Assembly (NCBI GenBank): GCA_020852175.1
Contig: JADZBH010000042.1
Span: forward strand, 1-64,000
Direction of reading: 5' to 3'
DNA from: Bryobacterales bacterium
Lineage (GTDB): Bacteria > Acidobacteriota > Terriglobia > Bryobacterales > Bryobacteraceae
Length of the DNA stretch: 64,000 nt
The notes under the pieces are model-generated. The model worked only from the letters and a program-made list of their open reading frames with translations, was not told the origin of the DNA and made no database searches. Positions within the stretch are counted from its first letter, which is position 1. The number at the start of each line of letters is the position of its first letter. Below are positions 17,039 to 25,888 of this stretch, piece by piece. Made by a program: the position numbers and the translations under genes.

Positions 17039-17524
17039 ATGGAAGTTGAGATGAAGATCCGCGGCCTTATGATGGACCCGGTCACCAACATGCCCATCGT
17101 CATCCTGAAGGATCCGCAGGGCAATTCCATTCTGCCCATCTGGGTTGGTGTTTACGAGGCCAACGCCATCGCGCTGGAGATCGAAAAGGTCGTCACGCCG
17201 CGGCCCATGACGCACGATCTCATCAAGACGCTGCTGACCGGCCTGCATACCGGCGTGCGCAAGATCGTAGTGAACGAACTGAAGGAAGACACCTTCTACG
17301 CGGTCATCTGGCTGGAGCGGGATGGCAAACTGATCTCGGTGGACTCCCGCCCATCCGACGCGCTGGCCATCGCGCTGCGGCTGGACTGCCCGATTTACGT
17401 CGACGATTCCGTGCTGCAGAACTCCAAGATGGCCAGCACCATCGCCGACCGCGTGAACAACGAGGAATTGAGGCGCTGGCTGGAAAATCTGAACGACGAG
17501 GACCTGGGCCGCTACAAGATGTAG
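17039..17524 (+). CDS. Bifunctional nuclease (BFN/DUF151) family protein
   Basis: 161 residues with the BFN domain covering almost the whole length: ILPIWVGVYEANAIALEIEK near residue 34 and VDSRPSDALAIALRLDCPIYV near residue 101 are the hallmark segments. Plant and thermophile members have DNase/RNase activity, but the role in bacteria is little known. A strong GAGGAGGGGAG ribosome site precedes the ATG at 17039. It follows miaB on the same strand, a spacing that suggests co-transcription. Confidence 0.9.
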   Translation: MEVEMKIRGLMMDPVTNMPIVILKDPQGNSILPIWVGVYEANAIALEIEKVVTPRPMTHDLIKTLLTGLHTGVRKIVVNELKEDTFYAVIWLERDGKLISVDSRPSDALAIALRLDCPIYVDDSVLQNSKMASTIADRVNNEELRRWLENLNDEDLGRYKM

Positions 17525-17536
17525 CCTAATGCTGGC

Positions 17537-17839
17537 ATGAGGAATCAACTGGAACGCCTGTTCGCGCTGGGCATCGAAGCAGCTCCCGTGGACGGCATGA
17601 GCCGCCATGTAGTGTTCGCTCGCGCCGGCTTTGCCGCCCTGGTGGAGCGCACCGCCACCGGGTTTGGCCGGGTGGGCGCCGCCGGGCTCATGACCGGATC
17701 CGGATTCGCTCAGTTAGTCTGGCGCGACGGCAAAGGCTACTTCGTCACGCGCGCCGGCGAACAGCCGGCCAGCGAGGAGCAGGTGGCCGCGCTGCGCGGC
17801 TTTTCGAGCGACCTGGAACGCACGCTGCGCGCCTGCTAG
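17537..17839 (+). CDS. Small hypothetical protein
   Basis: 100 residues, starting 12 bases after the BFN gene and on the same strand. It reads as a small alpha/beta protein (GMSRHVVFARAGFAALVERT then GFAQLVWRDGKGYFVTR) with no signal peptide and no known motif. Codon composition matches its neighbours, so it is probably a real third gene of the miaB unit. Confidence 0.55.
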   Translation: MRNQLERLFALGIEAAPVDGMSRHVVFARAGFAALVERTATGFGRVGAAGLMTGSGFAQLVWRDGKGYFVTRAGEQPASEEQVAALRGFSSDLERTLRAC

Positions 17840-17848
17840 CCTCGGCCG

Positions 17849-18856
17849 TTAGCTTCGCTGTGTCGAAGCGCGCACCACCAGCTTCGGCTCAATCAGAATC
17901 CTGCCCGGCTGCTCGGCTCCGGAAGACCGCAAGTTTTCCAGCAACAGCTTCGCCGCGGATTCCCCAATGGCCCCGCTGCTTTGATCGATCGTGGACAGGG
18001 GCACCCGCATCAGGTCGGAGTAGTGCACGTTGCCCGCGCCGATGAGGGCCACGTCGCGCGGTACATCGAGCCCTGAATCCAGGACCGCTTTCATCGCCCC
18101 GGCGGCCACGGGATCGTTGTAGCAGAATACGCCGTCCGGCCGGGGACGCTGCGCCAGAAGCTTCATCATGGCCTGATAGCCCGAGGCATCGTCGTGCCGG
18201 GCCGGAACAATGAATTCGTCCCGTTGTCCCAGACCCGCCCGTTTCAGCGCCCGCTTGTAGCCGCGCAGGCGCCCCAACCCGGTGGCCGACGGCGGGCCCT
18301 GCAAGTGCGCGATGTGCCGGCAACCCTGCTCCACCAGGTGCATCGTCGCCATCTCTCCCAACTCGTCATCGTCCACGCCCACGAAGTGCGCCGGAACGCC
18401 CGGCGGTTCGCGGTCGATCAGCACGAACGGAGTATGGTAGCGGTTCAGGAGAGTGAACAGGCCGTGGTTGTCCGCCGACTGCGCCGAGGCAATGATTAAC
18501 CCGTCCACGCTGCGCTCGACGAGCATCTGCACCTGGGTCATCTCGGTCTGTGGATTCTCATCCGAGTTGAAGATGACCATCTGATACGAATGAGGTTCCA
18601 ACACGCGCGCCACGCCGCGGGCAATTTCAGCGAAGAAGGAGTGCATCAGGTCGGGAATCACCAGGCCAATCAGGTTCGTGCGTTGCAGCACCAGGCTGCG
18701 CGCCACCCAATTCGGCCTGTAATGCAGTTCGTTGGCGCACTCCAGCACACGGGCGCGCGTGGCTTCGCTGATGTCGCTGTGGCCCCGAAGCGCCTTGGAT
18801 ACCGTCATCAGCGACACGCCTAGCCGATTGGCGATGTCCTTCATCCGGGTTCTCAC
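17849..18856 (-). CDS. LacI family transcriptional regulator
   Basis: 335 residues from a GTG at 18856 (VRTRMKDIANRLGVS); an ATG four codons later at 18844 is the alternative. The N-terminal helix-turn-helix and hinge helix (IANRLGVSLMTVSKALRGH) are followed by a periplasmic-binding-protein-like effector domain (NLIGLVIPDLMHSFFAEI, GYKRALKRAGL, DGVFCYNDPVAAGAMKAV). It probably responds to a sugar. It sits directly downstream of TonB-type receptor 1 and the GH9 gene on the same strand, so it is the likely regulator of that carbohydrate-use locus. Confidence 0.9.
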   Translation of the reverse strand: MRTRMKDIANRLGVSLMTVSKALRGHSDISEATRARVLECANELHYRPNWVARSLVLQRTNLIGLVIPDLMHSFFAEIARGVARVLEPHSYQMVIFNSDENPQTEMTQVQMLVERSVDGLIIASAQSADNHGLFTLLNRYHTPFVLIDREPPGVPAHFVGVDDDELGEMATMHLVEQGCRHIAHLQGPPSATGLGRLRGYKRALKRAGLGQRDEFIVPARHDDASGYQAMMKLLAQRPRPDGVFCYNDPVAAGAMKAVLDSGLDVPRDVALIGAGNVHYSDLMRVPLSTIDQSSGAIGESAAKLLLENLRSSGAEQPGRILIEPKLVVRASTQRS

Positions 18857-18982
18857 GGGACACCCGCCCGGCCGGCGCTCACCCAAGGCGCCGTAATGAG
18901 TGGAAACATAGTATTCAAGTTAGCGCAGGTTCCGGATGCCGTGACCGGACCTCACGGCATCCCCTGCCCGCCGTGGCCCCTC

Positions 18983-21900
18983 CTACCAGGAGAAGCGGAG
19001 GGAGAGTTGCATCTCCCGCGGAAGGCCCGACTGGCCGTCGGTGAGCATCACGCCCGCGCTTCCGCTGTTGGGATTGTTCGGGTGGTTGAAGACGTTGAAG
19101 GCGTCGATGGTGAAGCGCAGTTCCTTAGTCTCGGTGATGTGAACCCGCTTGAACAGCGAAGCATCGATGTTCCACTGTCGCGGCCCGCCGATGTACTGAT
19201 ACCGGAACGGGTGAAGGTTATTGTTATACGCGATTCGCTGGGGCACGCCGTTGCTGAGCGGAATCCAGACGTTGTCGGTGTCCCAGAAGGTTTGCACATT
19301 CGTGTTGGCCGGGGCATTGGGCGGCAGCGCCGTGGAGCCCCAGGGAATCAGCGGCGTCACGGCGGGTTTGTAGTCCGCGGGCACGCCCATCACGCCGTTG
19401 GGCCTGCCGTCGGCGCCGTGGCTGTTGATGCGATTCGCCGGTATGTAGCCGTTCCACCACAGGTAGCCGGGATAGCAGGTGCCGCTGCGGCAATCCTCGA
19501 TGGGATAGTCGTAACCGTACGTACGGACCGGTTCGCCGGTGATGTTCCAGTTGGACGTGGCCAGATCGGTGTAAGTGGAATAAATCGTTCCCAGGCCCGC
19601 GACCTGCCAGCCTCCGATGAATTTATCGAGTACGCCGCCTGCGTTCCGGCCCAGCCACTTGCCTCGTCCGATGGGCAGATCGACGATCCAGTTCAGGCGC
19701 ACGCGGTGCTTGGGAATGGAAGGGTCGCGGCGGTAGTTCAAGAACCGGTTGCGTTCGGCATCGTCAGCCGGTACCGTTCCCGGCAGGAAGGTGTTCAAGC
19801 CGGGGATGCTGGAGCCGTAGCCGGAGTTGCCGTTATCGGCGCCGGCGCGCAGCGCGTTGCTCAGGACGTAGCTGACCTGGAAGCCCACGCCCTGGCTGTA
19901 CCGGCGTTCCACCTGGAACTCCGCGCCGTGGAAGTTAGACCAGCCTGTCTTGCGGTACTCGACAAGGCTGCCGTAGGTCCGCTGATCGAATGGGCGCGTC
20001 GCCACGCCGGAGTACAAACCGGTGGGCAGCGGGTTCTTGGTCGTGGCATACCAGACGTAGGCGGGCGTGGCGTCGTTGAAGGGCCAGATCTGCATCTGGT
20101 TGGTTCCGTGATTGCCGACATAGCCGCCGCGGAAGACGGTGTTATTGAGAATCTCCTTCTCCACGGTGAAGTTCCAGTCCTGAACCTTGGGGGTTGGCTG
20201 ATCCGGGTTGAAGAAGTAATTGGAGGTCTGGCCCGGAGTCAACGGCACGGGCCGGTCCAGGGAGACGGCGTTCTGGCTGTTAAGCCCCGCAAAGACGGTC
20301 GGCGCCGAACGCATGCCCCAGTTGGCGATGCCGTCCGGAGATTCGGCGGCCAGAGTGTTCGAGAAATTCTGGAAGTTCACGCCGAAGGGGGTGCCAGCCG
20401 TCGATTGGTCCATCCAGGAATAGAGGCCTTCGTTGAAGTAAGAAACACTGTAGCCGCTGCGGACCACGAAGCTGCTCCGTCCGTCGCCAACCCGGTAGGC
20501 CATGCCGAGGTGCGGCCCCCAATCGTGCCAGTTGTTGCGCGCGCCCTTGCGCGGCAGTCCGGCCTTGTCCCAGGTTTCGAACTTCACGCCGATGTTTTCG
20601 AACATCCGGATCTCCTGGGGCGTGGTGACTCCGGCCGAGTAGAGATTGTCCATCGGCTGTCCCAGGACAATCGCGCGGTTATTGGTGTCGAAGCCGGGGA
20701 CATAGATGCCGTTCTTCTCTCCCGGAAATGGCGTCAGTTGGTAGCGTATGCCAAGGTTCAGCGTAAGACGCGGTGTTACTTTGAAGTTGTCCTGGAAGTA
20801 AAACGCGTGCTCCTGGCGCCGCAGGTTGTACTCGCCCCTGCGCCGTGGCGAGGCGTAGTTGGCGACCCCGAGGAAAAGGTTGCCCAGGTTATGCCCCGTG
20901 CGCGCCGTAGCCTGCGGGTTGGCGGGGTTGCTGGCAGGGTCCACCAGCGCGGTGGCGCCCGAGTTGAACGAGGTGGTGCCCGTGCCGAAGGTCTGCTGCG
21001 GCAGCGTGTTCAACAGGTCGAAACGGAAGTGCACGCCGAATTGAAGCTCGTGCTTGCCGACGATCTTGGTGATGTTGTCGTCGAAGATGTAGTACTGGTG
21101 ATCGTACCGGTTGGTGTGATTGGCCCGCACATACTGCGTCGGCGTAAGTCCGACGTCGGCGATGAAGGGAAACCCGGTCAGCTTGAACGGATTCGGTAAA
21201 CCGAGTTCGTCGGCATAACTGACACCCGGAGCGCCCGTGCTGGAGAGCCGGTAGGCGTGCGAGTAACTGGCCGTGAACTCGTTGAACAAAGTCGGTGAAA
21301 TGGTATGCACCCAGGAGAGCGCCGTGCTGCGGTTGGAGCCGTCCTGCCGGCCGAAGTTGCCGACCCCATCCAGCGTGGGCACGTTGCCCAGGCTGGCGTA
21401 AGAGGCGCTGAGGCGGCTATGACGGCCCTCCGTGTGGCGGACATAGAACTGGTCCCGGTCGGTGATCCTGTGGTCGAACCGGGTGGTCACCGTGAATTCC
21501 CTGGCATCGTTGGGCGCCGGACCGAACCAGTTGTCTTCCAGCAGCGGATTGCGGTTTCCGAACGTCGGCTCAGGCACCACTTTGAAAATGTAGCCGGCCA
21601 GCGGGCTCATGCGCTTCGGGTCGATCTGGTTCACCTTGCCGCCATAGGAGAATGGCTGGCGATTCCAGCCCTGTCCTCCGGTGGTAAGCGGATCGTAGAG
21701 GACGTTCAGCCTCCCCTGGTTGTCGAGCAACCCGCTGAAATCGCCATTTCGCATGGCAGTGGTGGGAACGCGCGTGGAAAGCGATGTCGGCGCCTTGACG
21801 TAGTAGCCTTCGTAGGCGCCGAAAAAGAAGGTGCGGTTGCGGCCGTCGTAGAGTTTGGGCAGCACGAGCGGTCCGCCCATGTTGGCGCCCCACTCATTGC

Positions 21901-22741
21901 GGTTCAACTCCGGAAACTGCCCCAGGTCGGTGCGCGAGCGGGCCTTGCCGTACGCATTGTTGCGGTTGGTCAGGAAGGCCGCGCCGTGAATCTGGTTGGT
22001 GCCGCTCTTGGTGGACATCACGATGCTGGTCATGCGCGAGTACTTCGCCGAGTGAGCATTGTTCTCGACCTTGAACTCCTGAATCGTGTCCAGACCCGGA
22101 GGACGCTGGATGGTCCCCTCATTCCACATCGACTGCTCCAGCACGGCGCCGTCGAGATAGTAGTTGTGCGCGCCGGCCATCATGCCGAACGAACGCACCT
22201 GCGTATTTGATCCGGGTCTCGGACTCTCCAGCCCCGGTACCATGACGAGGAGGTTCTCGATCGAGCGTCCGTTAATGGGCAGTTGCTCGATGCGCCGCCG
22301 TTCCAGCACGTTGCCAAGCGTGGCGTTGTCCACCACCAGCAGCGGCGCCGCCTCGGCCGACACCGTGATCTTGGTATCGGTGCTGCCTGCCTGCAATACG
22401 GCGTCGAAGTGGGTGGATTGTTGCACCTGCACCTCCACGGCCACCTCCAGCGTCTGCATGCCGGCGGATTCGACCTTCAGAACGTAAGAACCGCGGTTGA
22501 CCGAAGGAAATACGTAGAGGCCCGCCTCGTTCGAGGAGGTCCTCAGAATTATGCCGGTGGCCGTGCTGCTCAGCTCCAGCGTGGCCCCGGGAATCACGGC
22601 GTGCGTCTGGTCGTGAACCGTTCCGCGGACACTGCCCGCTCCCGATTGAGCGGTTGCCGTGACGGCCCAAACACACACAAGGCTCAAGATGCACAGCAAT
22701 CTTGCCAACTGGGAACCGCAGCTGCTTATTAAAGCGGTCAT
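18983..22741 (-). CDS. TonB-dependent receptor-like outer membrane protein with carboxypeptidase-regulatory-like domain (1)
   Basis: 1252 residues, the usual size of the Oar-like proteins abundant in Solibacter relatives. A signal peptide ends near Ala-Thr-Ala-Gln (residue 32). Residues about 36-115 form a carboxypeptidase regulatory-like beta domain (GSVRGTVHDQTHAVIPGATL). A plug domain begins with RRIEQLPINGRSIENLLVM, and the rest is a barrel ending in the aromatic terminus QLSLRFSW. It likely imports oligosaccharides across the outer membrane with TonB energy. An AAGGGAGGG site precedes the ATG at 22741, and a promoter is visible behind it. Its neighbours are a GH9 enzyme and a LacI regulator. 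Confidence 0.9.
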   Translation of the reverse strand: MTALISSCGSQLARLLCILSLVCVWAVTATAQSGAGSVRGTVHDQTHAVIPGATLELSSTATGIILRTSSNEAGLYVFPSVNRGSYVLKVESAGMQTLEVAVEVQVQQSTHFDAVLQAGSTDTKITVSAEAAPLLVVDNATLGNVLERRRIEQLPINGRSIENLLVMVPGLESPRPGSNTQVRSFGMMAGAHNYYLDGAVLEQSMWNEGTIQRPPGLDTIQEFKVENNAHSAKYSRMTSIVMSTKSGTNQIHGAAFLTNRNNAYGKARSRTDLGQFPELNRNEWGANMGGPLVLPKLYDGRNRTFFFGAYEGYYVKAPTSLSTRVPTTAMRNGDFSGLLDNQGRLNVLYDPLTTGGQGWNRQPFSYGGKVNQIDPKRMSPLAGYIFKVVPEPTFGNRNPLLEDNWFGPAPNDAREFTVTTRFDHRITDRDQFYVRHTEGRHSRLSASYASLGNVPTLDGVGNFGRQDGSNRSTALSWVHTISPTLFNEFTASYSHAYRLSSTGAPGVSYADELGLPNPFKLTGFPFIADVGLTPTQYVRANHTNRYDHQYYIFDDNITKIVGKHELQFGVHFRFDLLNTLPQQTFGTGTTSFNSGATALVDPASNPANPQATARTGHNLGNLFLGVANYASPRRRGEYNLRRQEHAFYFQDNFKVTPRLTLNLGIRYQLTPFPGEKNGIYVPGFDTNNRAIVLGQPMDNLYSAGVTTPQEIRMFENIGVKFETWDKAGLPRKGARNNWHDWGPHLGMAYRVGDGRSSFVVRSGYSVSYFNEGLYSWMDQSTAGTPFGVNFQNFSNTLAAESPDGIANWGMRSAPTVFAGLNSQNAVSLDRPVPLTPGQTSNYFFNPDQPTPKVQDWNFTVEKEILNNTVFRGGYVGNHGTNQMQIWPFNDATPAYVWYATTKNPLPTGLYSGVATRPFDQRTYGSLVEYRKTGWSNFHGAEFQVERRYSQGVGFQVSYVLSNALRAGADNGNSGYGSSIPGLNTFLPGTVPADDAERNRFLNYRRDPSIPKHRVRLNWIVDLPIGRGKWLGRNAGGVLDKFIGGWQVAGLGTIYSTYTDLATSNWNITGEPVRTYGYDYPIEDCRSGTCYPGYLWWNGYIPANRINSHGADGRPNGVMGVPADYKPAVTPLIPWGSTALPPNAPANTNVQTFWDTDNVWIPLSNGVPQRIAYNNNLHPFRYQYIGGPRQWNIDASLFKRVHITETKELRFTIDAFNVFNHPNNPNSGSAGVMLTDGQSGLPREMQLSLRFSW

Positions 22742-22773
22742 GATCCGCCCTCCCTTACCATAGTCGAGCTAAC

Positions 22774-22841
22774 GTTCGATATATGAACACCCCTGTCCAC
22801 TATCTACACGGTCTTATAGCAGTGGTTTCGACAATGGTCAA
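22774..22841 (-). promoter_or_regulatory. Sigma70-type promoter and possible operator for receptor 1
   Basis: On the minus strand, TTGACC (22836-22841) and TATAAG (22813-22818) are separated by 17 bases. About 33 bases past the -10 box lies a TCGAAC element (22774-22779), within the early transcribed region at a position where a LacI-type repressor could bind. The same arrangement occurs before the GH9 gene. Confidence 0.55.
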
Positions 22842-22871
22842 GTAGAAAAAATAATCTGCCTTTCCGGCTCG

Positions 22872-25736
22872 TTACCGAACCGGCGGGTTGGCCATGCCAG
22901 CCGGTGGAATCATGCCGTAGATCTCCTTCTTCTGCGTCAAGTCCCCATCGGGAACCACCACGGCGACCCAAGGGGAGTCCAGGGAATTCATCCGCGCCTT
23001 CCATTCGACTGGTTTGACGGCGCCAAAGTCCGCTTCCTGTGCCGCTGGCGAGAACGCCAGGTTATCCGCGCGTAGGGAAAGACGGTGCACGCCCTGCCCC
23101 TTGGGAGCGATACGGATGGTCACCTGTCCGTCCTTGCTCGTCGTCGCCGTCACGCTAAGATCGAATGCCCGTCCGGGCCTGAGATCGGCGTAGTGGGTTG
23201 CGCCGGGAAGCAGGACCATCGTCTTTCGCCCGGAGCGCGAACCAACCATGTATCTCCCCTGCGGGACGCTGGCATGAAAAGCGCCGCTTCCGTGTTCCGG
23301 ACGGACCTCGATCTCCTCGCCCGTCCCCAGTTCCTTCAGCGTGACGGGACCAGAGTCCGGCGCGGCGTGGCCGGAAAGCCGTGCCGGTCCGGCCAGATCC
23401 CGCATCAGCCAGATCCATCGCGACACTGGATGCACCCACACCTCGCGATAGACATGGGAGATGGAACCAGGCCAGAACGGTACGTCCTTGTCGCCCCGGG
23501 TTTCGATTCCTACTGGAAGCGCGCCCACGATGTCGCCCGAGGAAATCGTGTAGAGCGGAGGAAAGTCGTAGCCTTCGCCATACATCGTGCTTTGGGCAAA
23601 CGGATTCCGGCCGATGACCCATTCGAGCTGCCTTTGCGCGAGGTTCACCGCCTCGAGATCGCCGCGGGACTGCGCGGCCGCCGAGAGCGCCTTTGCCTGT
23701 GACAGCAGAGTGCCGTGGTTGCCCCGCATGTTCGACCACACCGGAAACAGCCGCAAACGGTAACCGGGGGCGATCTCGATTCCGTTCAGAATCTGGTTCC
23801 GGTAGCTGTCTCGGAGGTTGGGAAGCGCGTTCTGATATTCGTCCTCTTTGTAAACGGATGCCGCCAGCATTCCATAAGGCTGGCTAAACGCAGCGGCCGT
23901 CTTCAGGTATTCCGAATGCAGCACCAGGGCCGAATACCACTGCATCCAGTTGGCATCGCCGGGGAAGGTTTCGCAGAGCCGGCTGAGCGCCACCACGGGC
24001 CCCTGCTCGTGTCCCCGGTGGTGGTAATGCAGAATGCGTTCCTGCGCCGGCGAAGTGTAGAAGAAGCCGGTGAGAGGCGCTTTCGATCCGGGCAGAAACG
24101 TTCGACGCTGGCATTCCAGAAGCGTGCCTCCCAGGGCGCGCGCCTTGACGGCGTACTGCTCTTCTCCGGTGGCGAGAAACAATTCGATCGAGGCGAGGGC
24201 GCCAGAGGCGGCGATGTCCACGGGACTGGCCAGGCGGTTGCGAAACGGCGCGTCGAGGGCTTGCACCGCCGCGTGCCAATCCTCGCGGGCCACGCGCAGG
24301 CAGTGCGCGGCCAGATCGGGGTCAAGATCCTTCCACACGCGTGCGGCCAGGGACAGCGCCGACGCGGTCAGGAAGTTTTCATAGGGACTGTTGGCCGCCT
24401 GCACGACGGTATCGTCCCCGGTGCCGATGATGCCGTCGCTCCAGTGCGACTGCCCGCTGAAAGAGACGCGGTAGCCCTCGCCGAACGTCGTCTTGAGCAG
24501 CCAGCTTACACCCCACTTCGCCTCCTCCAGCACGCGCGCCAGCAGTTCAGGATCCTCACCGCCGGCCTGTAGACGCACGGCCAGGCTCAGCATGGCGTAC
24601 GCCGCCTCGGAGGTATTCACGGTTCCTTGCGAGAGGTCTCCGGCATCGTGCCAGCCGCCGTTGATGACGATTCGCTTGTCGTCCCGCACGGCCTGCCAGT
24701 CACGATGGCAGGCTCCATGCACGCCGGGGATCTCCATGCCGCATCGCTCGGCATAGAAAAAATTCAGCGCCTTCCAAAGGCTGCTTCGCCACGCGTCATC
24801 GCCGATGCGGAACGGACGGGTTTGGCGGCCGCCGGCGCGCAAGAGGTAGGAACCGGGCCTCCGCACCTCGGAAAAATCCATCACCTGAAACCGGCCCAGC
24901 GGCGTGCTCACCGTTTCCACCGGCTTGGAGAGCACGGCTTCTCCGGTGTCGAGCCTCACCAACTCGAAGGCCGCCGTATCGAGATCGCTCGCGATGGCGC
25001 TCTTCTCCGCCCCGCTCTGGTACCCGGCATGGCTATAGGCGATTCCGCCGGAAGCCACGTTCCAGCCTTCATAGTGATCGGGCTCGACGCGTTGCAATTC
25101 CAGACGGTCGACGTCGATCGCCACGCGGCCGCTCGCGTGTTCGAGCCGGCCTTTCATGATGTATTGAATCGTGAAGCTGCCGATGGCTTCGCGCGGCAGA
25201 TGGGCGATCTCCCACACCACGCGCGTCCATCGGCCGTTTTGGACGTTGAAGTAGTGCATTGCCTCGCGGCCAAACGGATTGTAGCCGGTGATCGAGGACT
25301 TGCCTCTCACGGCAGCGGTGAGCGCCACGGACGGAAACCCGGGCACATCGGCGTAGACCCAGAACGAAAGGCGGTTGAACCGGGACCAGTCCTCATCGGG
25401 AAACGCACGGGCCGCGTAAGCCGAGATCCATCGCCTTCCGCCTTCGTGCGTCGGGCCGGCCACGGTCTGAAGGCGCAGCGATTGCCTGCCATCCACGGCG
25501 CGCTCCTGCGTGAACTTCATTTCGCCCTTGCCCTTGAAACTCCAGTGGGCCGGGCTCTCCATGTCATCCAGCAGGCGCGATTCCAGCACCGGCTTTTGCA
25601 GTTGCCTGTACGCCGCGCCTTCCTCGAACGGGGCGGTGAGTGGAGGGCGCGCAGCCTGAGCCCAAGCGGCGGACGAGGCCATCGCAATCGTCATAGCCGT
25701 TACCAGCGGCCTGCCAAACCATGGTTTCGAGAGCAT
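22872..25736 (-). CDS. Glycoside hydrolase family 9 protein (cellulase-like)
   Basis: 954 residues with a signal peptide (cleavage near Ala-Trp-Ala-Gln). The N-terminal 230 residues look like a carbohydrate-binding or immunoglobulin-like beta region (LETQ-type strands ahead of the catalytic part). The GH9 catalytic core contains the nucleophile-water Asp motif GGWHDAGD at 360-367. The NPFAQSTMYGEG segment matches the region before the catalytic residues, and HVYREVWVHPVSRWIW follows, but the classical Glu motif is not obvious. A C-terminal beta domain follows (about 790-954). It probably cleaves beta-glucans. AGGTGA lies 7 bases before the start. Confidence 0.8.
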   Translation of the reverse strand: MLSKPWFGRPLVTAMTIAMASSAAWAQAARPPLTAPFEEGAAYRQLQKPVLESRLLDDMESPAHWSFKGKGEMKFTQERAVDGRQSLRLQTVAGPTHEGGRRWISAYAARAFPDEDWSRFNRLSFWVYADVPGFPSVALTAAVRGKSSITGYNPFGREAMHYFNVQNGRWTRVVWEIAHLPREAIGSFTIQYIMKGRLEHASGRVAIDVDRLELQRVEPDHYEGWNVASGGIAYSHAGYQSGAEKSAIASDLDTAAFELVRLDTGEAVLSKPVETVSTPLGRFQVMDFSEVRRPGSYLLRAGGRQTRPFRIGDDAWRSSLWKALNFFYAERCGMEIPGVHGACHRDWQAVRDDKRIVINGGWHDAGDLSQGTVNTSEAAYAMLSLAVRLQAGGEDPELLARVLEEAKWGVSWLLKTTFGEGYRVSFSGQSHWSDGIIGTGDDTVVQAANSPYENFLTASALSLAARVWKDLDPDLAAHCLRVAREDWHAAVQALDAPFRNRLASPVDIAASGALASIELFLATGEEQYAVKARALGGTLLECQRRTFLPGSKAPLTGFFYTSPAQERILHYHHRGHEQGPVVALSRLCETFPGDANWMQWYSALVLHSEYLKTAAAFSQPYGMLAASVYKEDEYQNALPNLRDSYRNQILNGIEIAPGYRLRLFPVWSNMRGNHGTLLSQAKALSAAAQSRGDLEAVNLAQRQLEWVIGRNPFAQSTMYGEGYDFPPLYTISSGDIVGALPVGIETRGDKDVPFWPGSISHVYREVWVHPVSRWIWLMRDLAGPARLSGHAAPDSGPVTLKELGTGEEIEVRPEHGSGAFHASVPQGRYMVGSRSGRKTMVLLPGATHYADLRPGRAFDLSVTATTSKDGQVTIRIAPKGQGVHRLSLRADNLAFSPAAQEADFGAVKPVEWKARMNSLDSPWVAVVVPDGDLTQKKEIYGMIPPAGMANPPVR

Positions 25737-25796
25737 TCTTGTTCACCTCATCCGCATCGTCGCCACGACGGGCAACCGGCCGGGACAGATTCACTA

Positions 25797-25857
25797 TTCG
25801 AACAACGCTACCTTTGCCCGGCAGTGGCCTTATACAACGGTCCCTGTGGTCCGTCAA
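25797..25857 (-). promoter_or_regulatory. Sigma70-type promoter and possible operator for the GH9 gene
   Basis: On the minus strand, TTGACG (25852-25857) and TATAAG (25829-25834) lie 17 bases apart, nearly identical to the promoter of receptor 1. A TTCGAAC element at 25797-25803 lies about 26 bases beyond the -10 box. The shared layout suggests joint control, plausibly by the LacI protein at 17849. Confidence 0.55.
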
Positions 25858-25888
25858 GCACGCCCGGCCGTGTGCTACATCTGAATGG

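Noticed and set aside
18896-21199. 767-codon plus-strand frame
   Set aside because: Antisense to receptor 1; the composition is that of a shadow frame.
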